From positions 1-48,624 of the forward strand of contig VYDB01000006.1 in the NCBI GenBank assembly GCA_009843635.1: a stretch of DNA of 48,624 nt, written 5' to 3'. The DNA comes from Gammaproteobacteria bacterium. GTDB lineage: Bacteria > Pseudomonadota > Gammaproteobacteria > Pseudomonadales > Azotimanducaceae. The notes under the pieces were generated by a model. The model made no database searches. It was not told the DNA's origin and saw only the letters and a program-made list of their open reading frames with translations. This document shows, in pieces, positions 1-7,818 of the stretch. Numbering within the stretch: the stretch's first letter is position 1; each line of letters starts with the position of its first letter. Position numbers and translations under genes: made by a program.

Positions 1-73
1 CATGCCCCCCCACTCAGGCGTCAGCCAAAGGCGCGGGGGTGCGAGTAGTTACGCCAAAACTAGGAACCTGTGC

Positions 74-799
74 ATGCCCAACTTTCAGACCGGAGCCATC
101 AACATCCACTACGAGGAGTCCGGGCCAGCCGACGGCTTCCCCATCCTGCTCATTGCCCCAGGGGGCATGAAGTCCGCCATTCCGTTCTGGGCCAACGCGC
201 CCTGGAACCCGATTGAGCATCTGGCCGGGGATTTCCGGGTCATCGCCATGGACCAGCGCAACGCCGGGCAGTCCAGCGCCCCGGTGACCGCCGAGGACTC
301 TTGGGCGAGCTACGCAGCGGACCAACTCGGGCTGATGGACCACTTGGGTGCAGAGCGCTTCCTAGTGGCCGGCATGTGCATCGGCGGCGCCTACGGCATG
401 GGCTTGATCGAGGCGGCACCGGAACGGATCGCCGCCGCGGTGCTGTTCCAGCCCATCGGCCTCGAAGGCAATCGCGATGCCTTCTACCAGATGTACGACG
501 GCTGGGCGGCCGAGCTTGCGCCGCAGCGCCCTGAAGTGGACGAGGGCGCTTGGGCCGCCTTTCGGGAGAACATGTACGGCGGCGACTTTCTGTTCAACGT
601 CTCCCGCGAGTTCACCGCTACCGTGACCACCCCGCTGCTGGTCCTGAAAGGCAACGACATCTACCATCCCGAAGCCATATCTCGCGAAGTCGCTGCGCTG
701 GCCGTCAACGCAACGCTCATCGAGGACTGGAAGGAGGGCGACGCCGTGGCCAGCGCCCGGCAACAAACAATCGCCTTCCTGAAGGAGCACGCCAATTAA
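74..799 (+). CDS. alpha/beta hydrolase with cysteine nucleophile
   Basis: A 241-residue alpha/beta-hydrolase-fold protein of unknown substrate. The start at 74 is chosen because the protein then begins directly with the first fold strands (MPNFQTGAINIHYEE); an in-frame opening further upstream adds low-complexity sequence. The oxyanion region reads LIAPGG and the nucleophile elbow reads G-M-C-I-G-G, placing Cys102 where most relatives carry serine. The acidic triad residue is probably the Asp in LKGNDIYHP. No obvious late histidine of the usual triad is visible near the C-terminus. From memory, some uncharacterised hydrolases share a GGCIGG-type elbow, so the cysteine may be a family trait and not a mutation. 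Its stop codon overlaps the apparent start of the next gene, so the two are probably translated together. Confidence 0.8.
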   Translation: MPNFQTGAINIHYEESGPADGFPILLIAPGGMKSAIPFWANAPWNPIEHLAGDFRVIAMDQRNAGQSSAPVTAEDSWASYAADQLGLMDHLGAERFLVAGMCIGGAYGMGLIEAAPERIAAAVLFQPIGLEGNRDAFYQMYDGWAAELAPQRPEVDEGAWAAFRENMYGGDFLFNVSREFTATVTTPLLVLKGNDIYHPEAISREVAALAVNATLIEDWKEGDAVASARQQTIAFLKEHAN

Positions 800-1379
800 A
801 ATCGGCCTGATTTCCGACACCCATCTCCCGGAAGCCGCCAAGTTCCTCTGGCCGCAGGTGTTCGACGCCTTCGCCGGCGTTGACGCCATCTTCCACGGCG
901 GCGACATCCACGAATTCTGGGTGCTCGACGAGCTGGAGCGCGTCGCCCCGGTCTATGCCGCCCGAGGGAACGGCGAGGACGGCAGCGGCGGCCGCCCGGT
1001 GCAGCCCGAGGACGCCCGGGTGAAGCCGGCTTGGCTGCTGGAACTGGAAGGCATGTGGGTGGGCCTGACCCACTACGTGCCGGTGCCGGAGCGCCCCCCC
1101 AACTTCACCTTGGCCCGTTGGATTGAGCGCTTCTTCCCTGAGCGCAAGCCCGATGTCATCGTTTCCGGCGACACCCACGTCGAGCGCATCGCCACCATCG
1201 ACGGGGTGCTCTGCGTCAATCCCGGCTCGGCCACCTATCCGCACAACTACGACACCCAATTCGGCACCATCGGCTTTCTTGATCTCAAGGACGGCTCCGC
1301 CTCCGCCAGCGTCTGGCAACTCTGCGACGATGGCATCGAGCCCTTCGATTGGGACGGTGTGCCGCCTTGGCGGCGTTGA
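795..1379 (+). CDS. YfcE-like metallophosphoesterase, apparent ATT start
   Basis: A calcineurin-like phosphoesterase of about 194 residues (YfcE/MJ0936 type), expected to hydrolyse phosphodiesters with a two-metal centre. The metal-binding motifs are all present in frame: ISDTH near the N-terminus, FHGGDIH, the ARGN region (normally GNCD/GNHD, here GNGED), and SGDTH. The first motif lies upstream of the first canonical start codon (GTG at 858). Between the in-frame stop at 780-782 and that GTG there is no ATG, GTG or TTG. The best start is ATT at 795, giving (M)KIGLISDTH, with AAGGAG at 782-787 seven bases upstream. It overlaps the stop of the preceding hydrolase. A sequencing error at the start codon is the alternative. 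Confidence 0.75.
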   Translation: MKIGLISDTHLPEAAKFLWPQVFDAFAGVDAIFHGGDIHEFWVLDELERVAPVYAARGNGEDGSGGRPVQPEDARVKPAWLLELEGMWVGLTHYVPVPERPPNFTLARWIERFFPERKPDVIVSGDTHVERIATIDGVLCVNPGSATYPHNYDTQFGTIGFLDLKDGSASASVWQLCDDGIEPFDWDGVPPWRR

Positions 1380-1388
1380 GCGAGTCAG

Positions 1389-2918
1389 TTGCCGAAGGCC
1401 CTGGTCCTTCTTGCCGCCCTAGCCTGCGGGGCGCTGCTGCCCTTGACCTTGGCGCCCTTCGACTGGTGGCCGCTGGGGCTGGTGTCGATCGGCGGCTGGT
1501 TTTGGCTGCTCAACCGTCGGGCGGCACCGGCTTGGGCCTTGGGGTTGGCCTACGGCCTCGGCAAGTTCGGCGTCGGCGTGAGCTGGGTGTACGTGAGCAT
1601 TCACACCTACGGCAACGCGTCGCCGCCCTTGGCCACCTTGCTGGTACTCATCTTCGTCGCTGGGCTGTCGTTGTTCACCCTGGCCCACGCTCGGCTGTAC
1701 GCCTGGCTGCGGATCGCACCCCAATCGGGAGTGCGCCAGCGATCCGCACGGCTGTCCAACGCTTGGCTCTTCGCCGCCAGTTGGGTGGCCTTTGAGTGGG
1801 TTCTGAACTGGTTTCTCACCGGCTTTCCTTGGCTCTATCCGGGCTACGGCCACTTGCAGACGCCGCTGGCAAACTTGCTGCCGGTCGGTGGCGTGAGCTT
1901 GGCGAGCCTTGGCATCGTCGTGACGGCCTGCTTCCTCGTCTCAGCCCTGTTCGACAGGCATCCTCCCGCCGTCCGCGCCGCGTCCGCCGCCATCGCCGCC
2001 ACGCCCTGGCTGATCGGTCTGGTGCTCTCCGCAACGCAGTGGGTGGAACCGCAGGCGACGCGGTCCGCCGCGCTGGTGCAGGGCAACGTCGATCAGGCGG
2101 TGAAGTGGAATCGCGAAAACCGAATGCCCATCATCAACCGCTACCAGGACTTGACCGAACCGCACTGGGGCCGGGATCTGATCCTTTGGCCGGAGGCCGC
2201 CATCACGTTATTCGAACATGAAGCGACGCCTTGGCTGCAACGTTGGGGCGAGCGCGGCCAAGCGTCAGGCACCAGCCTGGTGCTGGGCGTTCCCAGCGTG
2301 GAAACGGCAGCGGATGGGGATTACCAATTCCAAAACGCGGCCATCGCCATTGGCCAAGGCGATGGCCGCTACGTCAAGCGGCGCCTGGTGCCGTTCGGCG
2401 ACTACGTTCCGTTCGAGAGCACCCTGCGCGGACTGATCGAGTTCTTTGACCTGCCCATGTCCAGGGCCGCGCCCGGGCCTTGGCAGCAGCCTCCCCTCAC
2501 CTTGGGCGAGGATCGGGCGGCGATGGCCATCTGCTACGAAATCGCCTACGCCAACCTGACGCGGAACGCCGCCAAGCAAGCCGACCTGATCTTGACCATC
2601 ACCAACGACACATGGTTCGGTCGCAGCATCGGTCCCCTGCAGCATCTGCAAATCGCCCAGGCGCGGGCGCTGGAGAACGGCCGTTGGCTGTTGCGGGCAG
2701 CCAACAACGGCGTCACGGCCTTCATCGATCACCGCGGACGGGTGCGGGGCAGGCTTGCGCAATTCGAGCGCGGGGTGCTGGTCGGCGACTTCCAGATCAT
2801 GGCGGGACGCACGCCCTACAGCCGCTTCGGCGACGGCTGGCTGGTGGCGGTGTGCCTAGGCAGCCTACTGGTCTTGGCTTTTATGCGAGGGGTAGCCCCC
2901 TCGCGCACCCCAAGCTGA
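1389..2918 (+). CDS. lnt: apolipoprotein N-acyltransferase Lnt
   Basis: A 509-residue inner-membrane enzyme that adds the third acyl chain to the N-terminal cysteine of lipoproteins, the last step of lipoprotein maturation. The N-terminal ~200 residues are hydrophobic membrane helices. The C-terminal nitrilase-like (CN hydrolase) domain shows the catalytic triad: Glu in WPEAAI (about residue 268), Lys in YVKRRLVPFGDYVPFE (about 330) and Cys in AICYEIAYA (about 382). The start is TTG at 1389, which fits the usual short N-terminus before the first helix; the ribosome-binding site is weak. The extreme C-terminus (RGVAPSRTPS) is encoded by a palindrome at 2885-2904 also found at 23224-23243. It clears the way for lipoproteins such as LptE downstream. 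Confidence 0.95.
   Translation: MPKALVLLAALACGALLPLTLAPFDWWPLGLVSIGGWFWLLNRRAAPAWALGLAYGLGKFGVGVSWVYVSIHTYGNASPPLATLLVLIFVAGLSLFTLAHARLYAWLRIAPQSGVRQRSARLSNAWLFAASWVAFEWVLNWFLTGFPWLYPGYGHLQTPLANLLPVGGVSLASLGIVVTACFLVSALFDRHPPAVRAASAAIAATPWLIGLVLSATQWVEPQATRSAALVQGNVDQAVKWNRENRMPIINRYQDLTEPHWGRDLILWPEAAITLFEHEATPWLQRWGERGQASGTSLVLGVPSVETAADGDYQFQNAAIAIGQGDGRYVKRRLVPFGDYVPFESTLRGLIEFFDLPMSRAAPGPWQQPPLTLGEDRAAMAICYEIAYANLTRNAAKQADLILTITNDTWFGRSIGPLQHLQIAQARALENGRWLLRAANNGVTAFIDHRGRVRGRLAQFERGVLVGDFQIMAGRTPYSRFGDGWLVAVCLGSLLVLAFMRGVAPSRTPS
2885..2904. repeat. REP-like palindrome, copy 1 (inside lnt 3' end)
   Basis: A perfect 8-bp stem (GCGAGGGG / CCCCTCGC) with the 4-base loop TAGC, lying inside the last codons of lnt. 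The same stem occurs at 23224-23243. In both copies one outer flank reads CAT followed by an A-rich tract (on the minus strand here, on the plus strand at the other site). Two copies with related flanks suggest a dispersed palindromic element. Confidence 0.5.
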
Positions 2919-3002
2919 GGGCTTCTTGACACCCACAGGAAGCGTTGGCGCGAGCTGCCCTAGACGGTCGTTTTGCAGCGTCGCTGCGGGTGGCTCGGAC
3001 GA

Positions 3003-3031
3003 TTCAGAATCCCGCTCCCGGCCTCTAAGAT
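3003..3031 (+). promoter_or_regulatory. possible promoter for leuS-lptE-holA
   Basis: TTCAGA (3003-3008) and TAAGAT (3026-3031) are spaced by 17 bases in the gap upstream of leuS and resemble a weak sigma-70 promoter. Each hexamer matches consensus only partly, so this is a weak call based on spacing and position. Confidence 0.25.
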
Positions 3032-3064
3032 GGTATCGTTACTTGTTTGGCTACCAACCCGACC

Positions 3065-5551
3065 ATGACCAACGAACACGACCGCTATTCGCCCGAAGCC
3101 GTGGAGCGCAAGTGGCGGGAGCGATGGGAGCGCGATGGCGTCAATCGCCTGACCGAGGCGCAATTGGCGAACGCCGAGAACCCTTACTACAACCTGATGA
3201 TGTTCCCCTACCCTTCCGCGGAAGGGCTGCACATCGGCAACATCTACGCCTACACCGGTGCCGACGTGAACGGACGCTTCCAGCGGCTCAACGGCAAGGA
3301 CGTCTTCCAGCCCATCGGCTTTGACGCCTTCGGCATCCATTCCGAAAACCATGCCCTGAAGGTCGGCAGCAACCCCTACGACCTGATCCCCAAGAACATC
3401 GAGAACTTCACCCGCACCCTGAAGCGCTTCGGGGGCATGTTCGACTGGAACCATACCGTGGACACCACCCACGTCAGCTACTACCGCTGGACCCAGTGGG
3501 TGTTTCTCAAGCTCTACAAGGCCGGCCTCGTGGAGCGCCGGGAGGCGCCGGTCAACTGGTGCCCGTCGTGCATGACGGTACTGGCCAACGAGCAGGTGCT
3601 AAGCGGCTTGTGCGAACGCTGCGAAGCAACGGTCGAGCAGCGCCAGTTGCCGCAATGGTTCTTCCGCATCACGGATTACGCCGGCCAACTGCTCGACAAC
3701 CTAGCCGACATGGACTGGTCCGACGTCACCAAGAAAGCGCAAGCCGCTTGGATCGGCCGCAGCCAAGGCGCCGATGTCAGCTTCGCCATCGCTGGAAGCA
3801 GCGGCGTCGCCGATGGCGCCGTGGATGCCGAAGACGGCAGGGGCGCCCGTATCCGCGTGTTCACCACCCGGCCTGACACCCTGTTCGGGGCCACCTACAT
3901 GGTGCTGGCCCCGGAGCATCCGTTGGTGGACGCCATCACCGCTGCCGATGCGCAGCCGGAAGTGAATGCCTATCGGGCCGAAGTCGCCCGCCGGGACCTC
4001 GTGGAACGGCAGAAGACCGACAAGGAAAAGACCGGCGTGTTCACCGGCGGCTACGCCGTCAATCCGGTGAACGGCGCCCAGATTCCCGTCTGGATAGCCG
4101 ACTACGTGCTCATGGGCTACGGCACCGGGGCGATCATGGCGGTGCCTGGCCATGACGCCCGCGACTTCGAGTTCGCCCAAGCCTTCGGCCTGCCCATCGT
4201 GCGCGTGATCGCCGGACCGGGGGAGGATGCCGAAACGCCCTTGGCCGAGGCCTATTCGGGCGAAGGCACCTTGGTGAACTCCGGCGAATTCGACGGCTTG
4301 GCGGTGGCGGACGCCAAGCGGGCCATCGTTGCAAGGCTCGAAGCCGAGGGCGGCGCCAAGGCGCAGACCAACTACCGGCTGCACGACTGGTGCGTGTCCC
4401 GGCAGCGGTACTGGGGACCGCCCATTCCCATCATCCACTGCTCCGATTGCGGCGCGGTGCCGGTGCCGGAAGGCGAATTGCCGGTGGAACTCCCCTACCT
4501 GCAGGACTTCCGCCCCGACAACAGCGGCCAAAGCCCCTTGGCGCGGGCCGAGGACTGGTTCAACGCCCCCTGCCCGGCCTGTGGCAAGGACGCCCATCGC
4601 GACACCGACGTCACCGACAACTTTCTGTGCAGCGGCTGGTACTTCCTCCGCTACCCCTCCACCGGCCGCGACGACCTCGCCATCGAGCCGCAATTGACGG
4701 CGAAGTGGCTGCCGGTGGACTGCTACATCGGCGGCAACGAGCACGCCGTGCTGCACCTGATGTACGCCCGCTTCCTCACCATGGCCCTGCATGAGCTCGG
4801 CATCGTCGGCTTCAGCGAGCCTTTCAAGCGGTTTCGTGCCCACGGCCTGCTGATTCGCGAAGGGCGCAAGATGTCCAAGAGCAAGGGCAACGTCATTTCG
4901 CCGGACGCCATCATCAACCAGTACGGCGCCGACACCCTGCGCCTCTACCTCATGTTCCTGGGCGCTTATGAACAGGGCGGCGACTACCGGGGCAGCGGCA
5001 TCCAGGGCCCGTTCAGCTTTCTGAACCGGCTCTGGCAGAGTGTCGCCGAGGCCGACCGCGACGCGGACCTGCCGCCGGAACCCCCGGTTGAACGGGCGTT
5101 GCACCGCACCATCCGGCAGGTGACCGAGCAACTGCCCGAGCAGCAGTTCAACACCGCCATCGCCGCCATGATGGAGTACATGAACGTGGTCCGCGCCGAC
5201 GGCCGCACCCCGCGCATCGCGGAACTTGAGCCCTTGGTGGTGATGGTGGCGCCCTTCGCGCCCCATGTTTGCGAGGAGCTTTACGAACGGTTAGGGTTCG
5301 AAGGCGGCCTGTTCGCCAGTGCCCGCTGGCCCGCTTACGACGCGTCCAAGGTGGTCGATGAGACCCTGAACATCGCCGTGCAAGTCAACGGCAAGCTGCG
5401 CGCACAAGTGACGGTGTCCCCCGAAGCGGGCGAGGACAGCGTCCGCGAGGCGGCCGAACTCGACAGCAACGTCGCCCGCCATCTGGCCGGCAAGCGCGTG
5501 CGCAAAGTGATCTACGTGCCCAACAAGCTCATCAACTTGGTCGCCGCGTGA
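3065..5551 (+). CDS. leuS: leucyl-tRNA synthetase, divergent HIGN type
   Basis: Class I leucyl-tRNA synthetase of 828 residues that charges tRNA-Leu. ATG at 3065 is preferred over the in-frame TTG at 3047 because the protein then starts MTNEHDRYSPEAVERKW, typical of the family. The catalytic signatures are HIGN (His56 onward) in place of the usual HMGH and KMSKS at about 602. A zinc pair (CPSC, then CERC) and the CP1 editing domain (TTRPDTLFG, GYGTGAIMAVPGHD) are present. The text around the first signature (GLHIGNIYAYTGADV, IGFDAFGIHSEN) differs clearly from the gammaproteobacterial form (RLHMGHVRNYTIGDV, WDAFGLPAEGAA) and resembles, from memory, LeuRS of Chloroflexi and relatives. It still sits in the conserved leuS-lptE-holA order, which suggests replacement in place by a foreign copy. 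Confidence 0.97.
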   Translation: MTNEHDRYSPEAVERKWRERWERDGVNRLTEAQLANAENPYYNLMMFPYPSAEGLHIGNIYAYTGADVNGRFQRLNGKDVFQPIGFDAFGIHSENHALKVGSNPYDLIPKNIENFTRTLKRFGGMFDWNHTVDTTHVSYYRWTQWVFLKLYKAGLVERREAPVNWCPSCMTVLANEQVLSGLCERCEATVEQRQLPQWFFRITDYAGQLLDNLADMDWSDVTKKAQAAWIGRSQGADVSFAIAGSSGVADGAVDAEDGRGARIRVFTTRPDTLFGATYMVLAPEHPLVDAITAADAQPEVNAYRAEVARRDLVERQKTDKEKTGVFTGGYAVNPVNGAQIPVWIADYVLMGYGTGAIMAVPGHDARDFEFAQAFGLPIVRVIAGPGEDAETPLAEAYSGEGTLVNSGEFDGLAVADAKRAIVARLEAEGGAKAQTNYRLHDWCVSRQRYWGPPIPIIHCSDCGAVPVPEGELPVELPYLQDFRPDNSGQSPLARAEDWFNAPCPACGKDAHRDTDVTDNFLCSGWYFLRYPSTGRDDLAIEPQLTAKWLPVDCYIGGNEHAVLHLMYARFLTMALHELGIVGFSEPFKRFRAHGLLIREGRKMSKSKGNVISPDAIINQYGADTLRLYLMFLGAYEQGGDYRGSGIQGPFSFLNRLWQSVAEADRDADLPPEPPVERALHRTIRQVTEQLPEQQFNTAIAAMMEYMNVVRADGRTPRIAELEPLVVMVAPFAPHVCEELYERLGFEGGLFASARWPAYDASKVVDETLNIAVQVNGKLRAQVTVSPEAGEDSVREAAELDSNVARHLAGKRVRKVIYVPNKLINLVAA

Positions 5552-6084
5552 CCGCCCGGCCACAGCGGTCGCTGACGGCATTGCTGCTTGCGGCAACGGC
5601 ACTTCTGGCCGCAGGCTGCGGCTTTCAGTTGCGCTCCTGGGACTTCTCGGATTCGGATCTCAGCGTCCGCGTCCAAGCCGACCCCTTAAGCCGCATGGCT
5701 GCGCCGCTGCGGGACGCCCTGCGTCAAGCCGGTGCCCTGGCGAGCCCCAGCGCCGACGACGCCGACCTGGTGGTCCAGATCGTCAACGAAAGCCGCAACC
5801 GCCGCGTGGCCTCATTGACCGCTGGCGCGCGGGCAGCGGAGTTTGAACTGACCCTGGGGGTACAGTTCGGCATCCGGGCCGGAGAGAGGAGCCTGATCAA
5901 CCCCGCTTGGATCAGGGCATCGAGGACCTTCCGCATCGACCGCGACAACCTGGCAGGCAGCAGCGAAGAGGAGGCCCTGATTGAACAGGAGCTGAAGTCC
6001 GCCCTCTCACAGCAAATCCTGCGCAGTTTGAACGCCGTGTCCGCAACGCTCAGCGGGGCCGAAACCGATGCAGATCAAGCCTGA
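5548..6084 (+). CDS. lptE: LPS-assembly lipoprotein LptE
   Basis: An outer-membrane lipoprotein of 178 residues that plugs the LptD barrel and helps insert lipopolysaccharide. It begins with a hydrophobic signal and lipobox LLAAGC at about residues 19-24, followed by GFQLRS, the usual LptE start of the mature protein. The GTG start overlaps the leuS stop as GTGA, and the 3' end overlaps holA by 17 bases. Identification rests on the lipobox, the GCGFQLR motif, length and the conserved position between leuS and holA; the rest of the family is poorly conserved. Confidence 0.92.
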   Translation: MTARPQRSLTALLLAATALLAAGCGFQLRSWDFSDSDLSVRVQADPLSRMAAPLRDALRQAGALASPSADDADLVVQIVNESRNRRVASLTAGARAAEFELTLGVQFGIRAGERSLINPAWIRASRTFRIDRDNLAGSSEEEALIEQELKSALSQQILRSLNAVSATLSGAETDADQA

Positions 6085-7081
6085 AGCCCTCAGGGGGCGC
6101 TTGGAGCGGGGACTTGCGCCCATCTACCTAGTGTCGGGCGATGAAACCCTGTTGGTCGAAGAAGCTTGCGACGCCATCCTCGCCGCTGCCCGCCGCCACG
6201 GCTACTCCGAACGCCGGGTTGTGCATGTCGAGAGCGGCTTCAACTGGAGCGAGCTCATCGCCGAGGCGGCCAGCCAGTCGCTGTTCGCGGAGCGCAAGGT
6301 GATCGATCTGCGCCCACCCGCCAACAAGATCGACCGCAAGGCATCCGACATCCTGCGCGAATACGCTGGGGCACAACACGAGGACGTGCTGTTGCTGATC
6401 CGCACCGGACGCCTCGAAGGGCGGCAGCGGTCAAGCGCCTGGTTCAAGGCCTTGGACAAGGCCGGCGTCATTGTCCTGGTCTGGCCCGTCGGCATCCGCG
6501 AACTGCCCCGTTGGCTGGCGGCGCGCCTTCGCGACGCAGGGCTTGAACTCAACCGCGAGGCCTTCGCCTATCTCGCCGAGCGGGTGGAGGGCAACTTGCT
6601 GGCGGCGGTGCAGGAAATTGAGAAGCTCAAGCTGCTCGACTTGCGCCAGCCCATCGATGCCCGCAGCATCGCCGCCGCCGTGGAGGACACCGCCCACTAC
6701 GATGCCTACGAATTGATCGACGCGGCCTTCGCTGGCGACGCCAAGCGGGTGCAGCGCGTGCAGCGCACCCTGCGCGAGGAGGGCGTCGCCATAATGGCCC
6801 TGCTCGGCGCCTTCACCAGCCAACTGCGCCGTCTTGAATCCGGTGGTTGGATGCCCGCCCACCGGCGCGGCGCGGCAGCCGACTTCAAGCGCCGAGCCGG
6901 CGGCGTCGAATCGGTGCTTGCGGAACTGGCCCTCATCGACCAGCAAGTCAAGGGCACCGTGCTCGGCGACCCCTGGCTATCACTGGAACGCTTGCTGCTG
7001 CGCCACTGCAAAACGAGGGCAAGGATGCCCGTCACGCCCTTGGAAGATGAATGGAGGCTCTTGCGGCGCAGCGATCTTTAG
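6068..7081 (+). CDS. holA: DNA polymerase III delta subunit
   Basis: The delta subunit of the clamp loader, 337 residues. It opens the beta clamp and belongs to the DnaX complex of the replisome. The N-terminus (MQIKPEALRGRLERGLAPIY) followed by LVSGDETLLVEEACD is characteristic of HolA, and FAERKVIDLR plus the C-terminal helical collar domain match the family. The ATG lies inside the lptE 3' end, giving a leuS-lptE-holA operon. Its TAG stop overlaps the stop of the convergent response-regulator gene by four bases, so there is no room for a conventional terminator between them. Confidence 0.95.
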   Translation: MQIKPEALRGRLERGLAPIYLVSGDETLLVEEACDAILAAARRHGYSERRVVHVESGFNWSELIAEAASQSLFAERKVIDLRPPANKIDRKASDILREYAGAQHEDVLLLIRTGRLEGRQRSSAWFKALDKAGVIVLVWPVGIRELPRWLAARLRDAGLELNREAFAYLAERVEGNLLAAVQEIEKLKLLDLRQPIDARSIAAAVEDTAHYDAYELIDAAFAGDAKRVQRVQRTLREEGVAIMALLGAFTSQLRRLESGGWMPAHRRGAAADFKRRAGGVESVLAELALIDQQVKGTVLGDPWLSLERLLLRHCKTRARMPVTPLEDEWRLLRRSDL

Positions 7082-7818
7082 GCCGGCTTGAACAGGTGAC
7101 CGTAGGCCCGGCTGGAGCGCAGTTTTTCGGGACGGTCGCGAAGGGTGAGCACGTAGCGGCCTCGCAGATCGCGCCTAGCGGAGGCGATCTGATCGACGCG
7201 CACGATGAGGCTGCGATGGATGCGCCAGAACTTGTCCGGGTCGAGTTGCGATTCCAACTGGCTGATGGCGCGCCGCACCAAGTGTTCACGCTCACGGGTC
7301 ATGACGCTGGTGTACTTGGCGTCGGCGCGGAAGTAGATCACTTCATCCACGGATACCAGCACCGTGGCATCGCCGATGCCGGCGCGAATCCACTGCAGAT
7401 GGCTGGGCGCCGCGCCAACGCCAATCCGCTGCAGGAGCGCAAGCAATTCCTCCCGGTTTTGGGCCTCGTCGCGGCGCAATCGCTTGATGGTGGCCGCAAG
7501 GCGCTCGCCGCTGACCGGTTTGAGGAGGTAGTCCACCGCAGCGGCGCGGAAGGCCTCCACGGCGAACTCATCGTGGGCGGTGACGAACACCACCTTGGTA
7601 TGGCCGGGCAACGCGGCCGCCACCTCCAGCCCGGACATGCCCGGCAAGCGGATGTCCATAAAGGCGATGTCCGGCTGAGTTTCCCGGGCCAAGCGCAGGG
7701 CCTCCCGGCCCTCTAGAGCCATGCCGACAATCTCAAGGTCCGGCCACAACTGCTGCAGCTTGTCGCGCAACTGTTCAGCCAGCAGGGGCTCGTCCTCAAG
7801 AATCAGGGCGCGGGTCAT
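7078..7818 (-). CDS. LytTR-family response regulator (AlgR-like)
   Basis: A 246-residue transcription regulator with an N-terminal receiver domain and a C-terminal LytTR DNA-binding domain. The receiver carries the acidic pocket (LEDE), phospho-acceptor Asp55 in AFMDIRLPG, and the switch Lys in LLKPVSGERL. The LytTR part is recognisable by DEVIYFRADAKYT, FWRIHRSLIV and the terminal segment containing GRYVLTLRD. It is co-translated with the histidine kinase upstream through an ATGA overlap, so they form a cognate pair resembling Pseudomonas AlgZ/AlgR. The regulated genes cannot be read from the sequence; the adjacent carotenoid oxygenase unit is one candidate. Confidence 0.93.
   Translation of the reverse strand: MTRALILEDEPLLAEQLRDKLQQLWPDLEIVGMALEGREALRLARETQPDIAFMDIRLPGMSGLEVAAALPGHTKVVFVTAHDEFAVEAFRAAAVDYLLKPVSGERLAATIKRLRRDEAQNREELLALLQRIGVGAAPSHLQWIRAGIGDATVLVSVDEVIYFRADAKYTSVMTREREHLVRRAISQLESQLDPDKFWRIHRSLIVRVDQIASARRDLRGRYVLTLRDRPEKLRSSRAYGHLFKPA

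Noticed and set aside
3701-5266. A 521-codon open frame antisense to leuS.
   Set aside because: It has no recognisable domain and arises from the high GC content; leuS is unambiguous on the other strand. Other long antisense openings (for example within argD, hmgA and the P450 genes) were dropped for the same reason.
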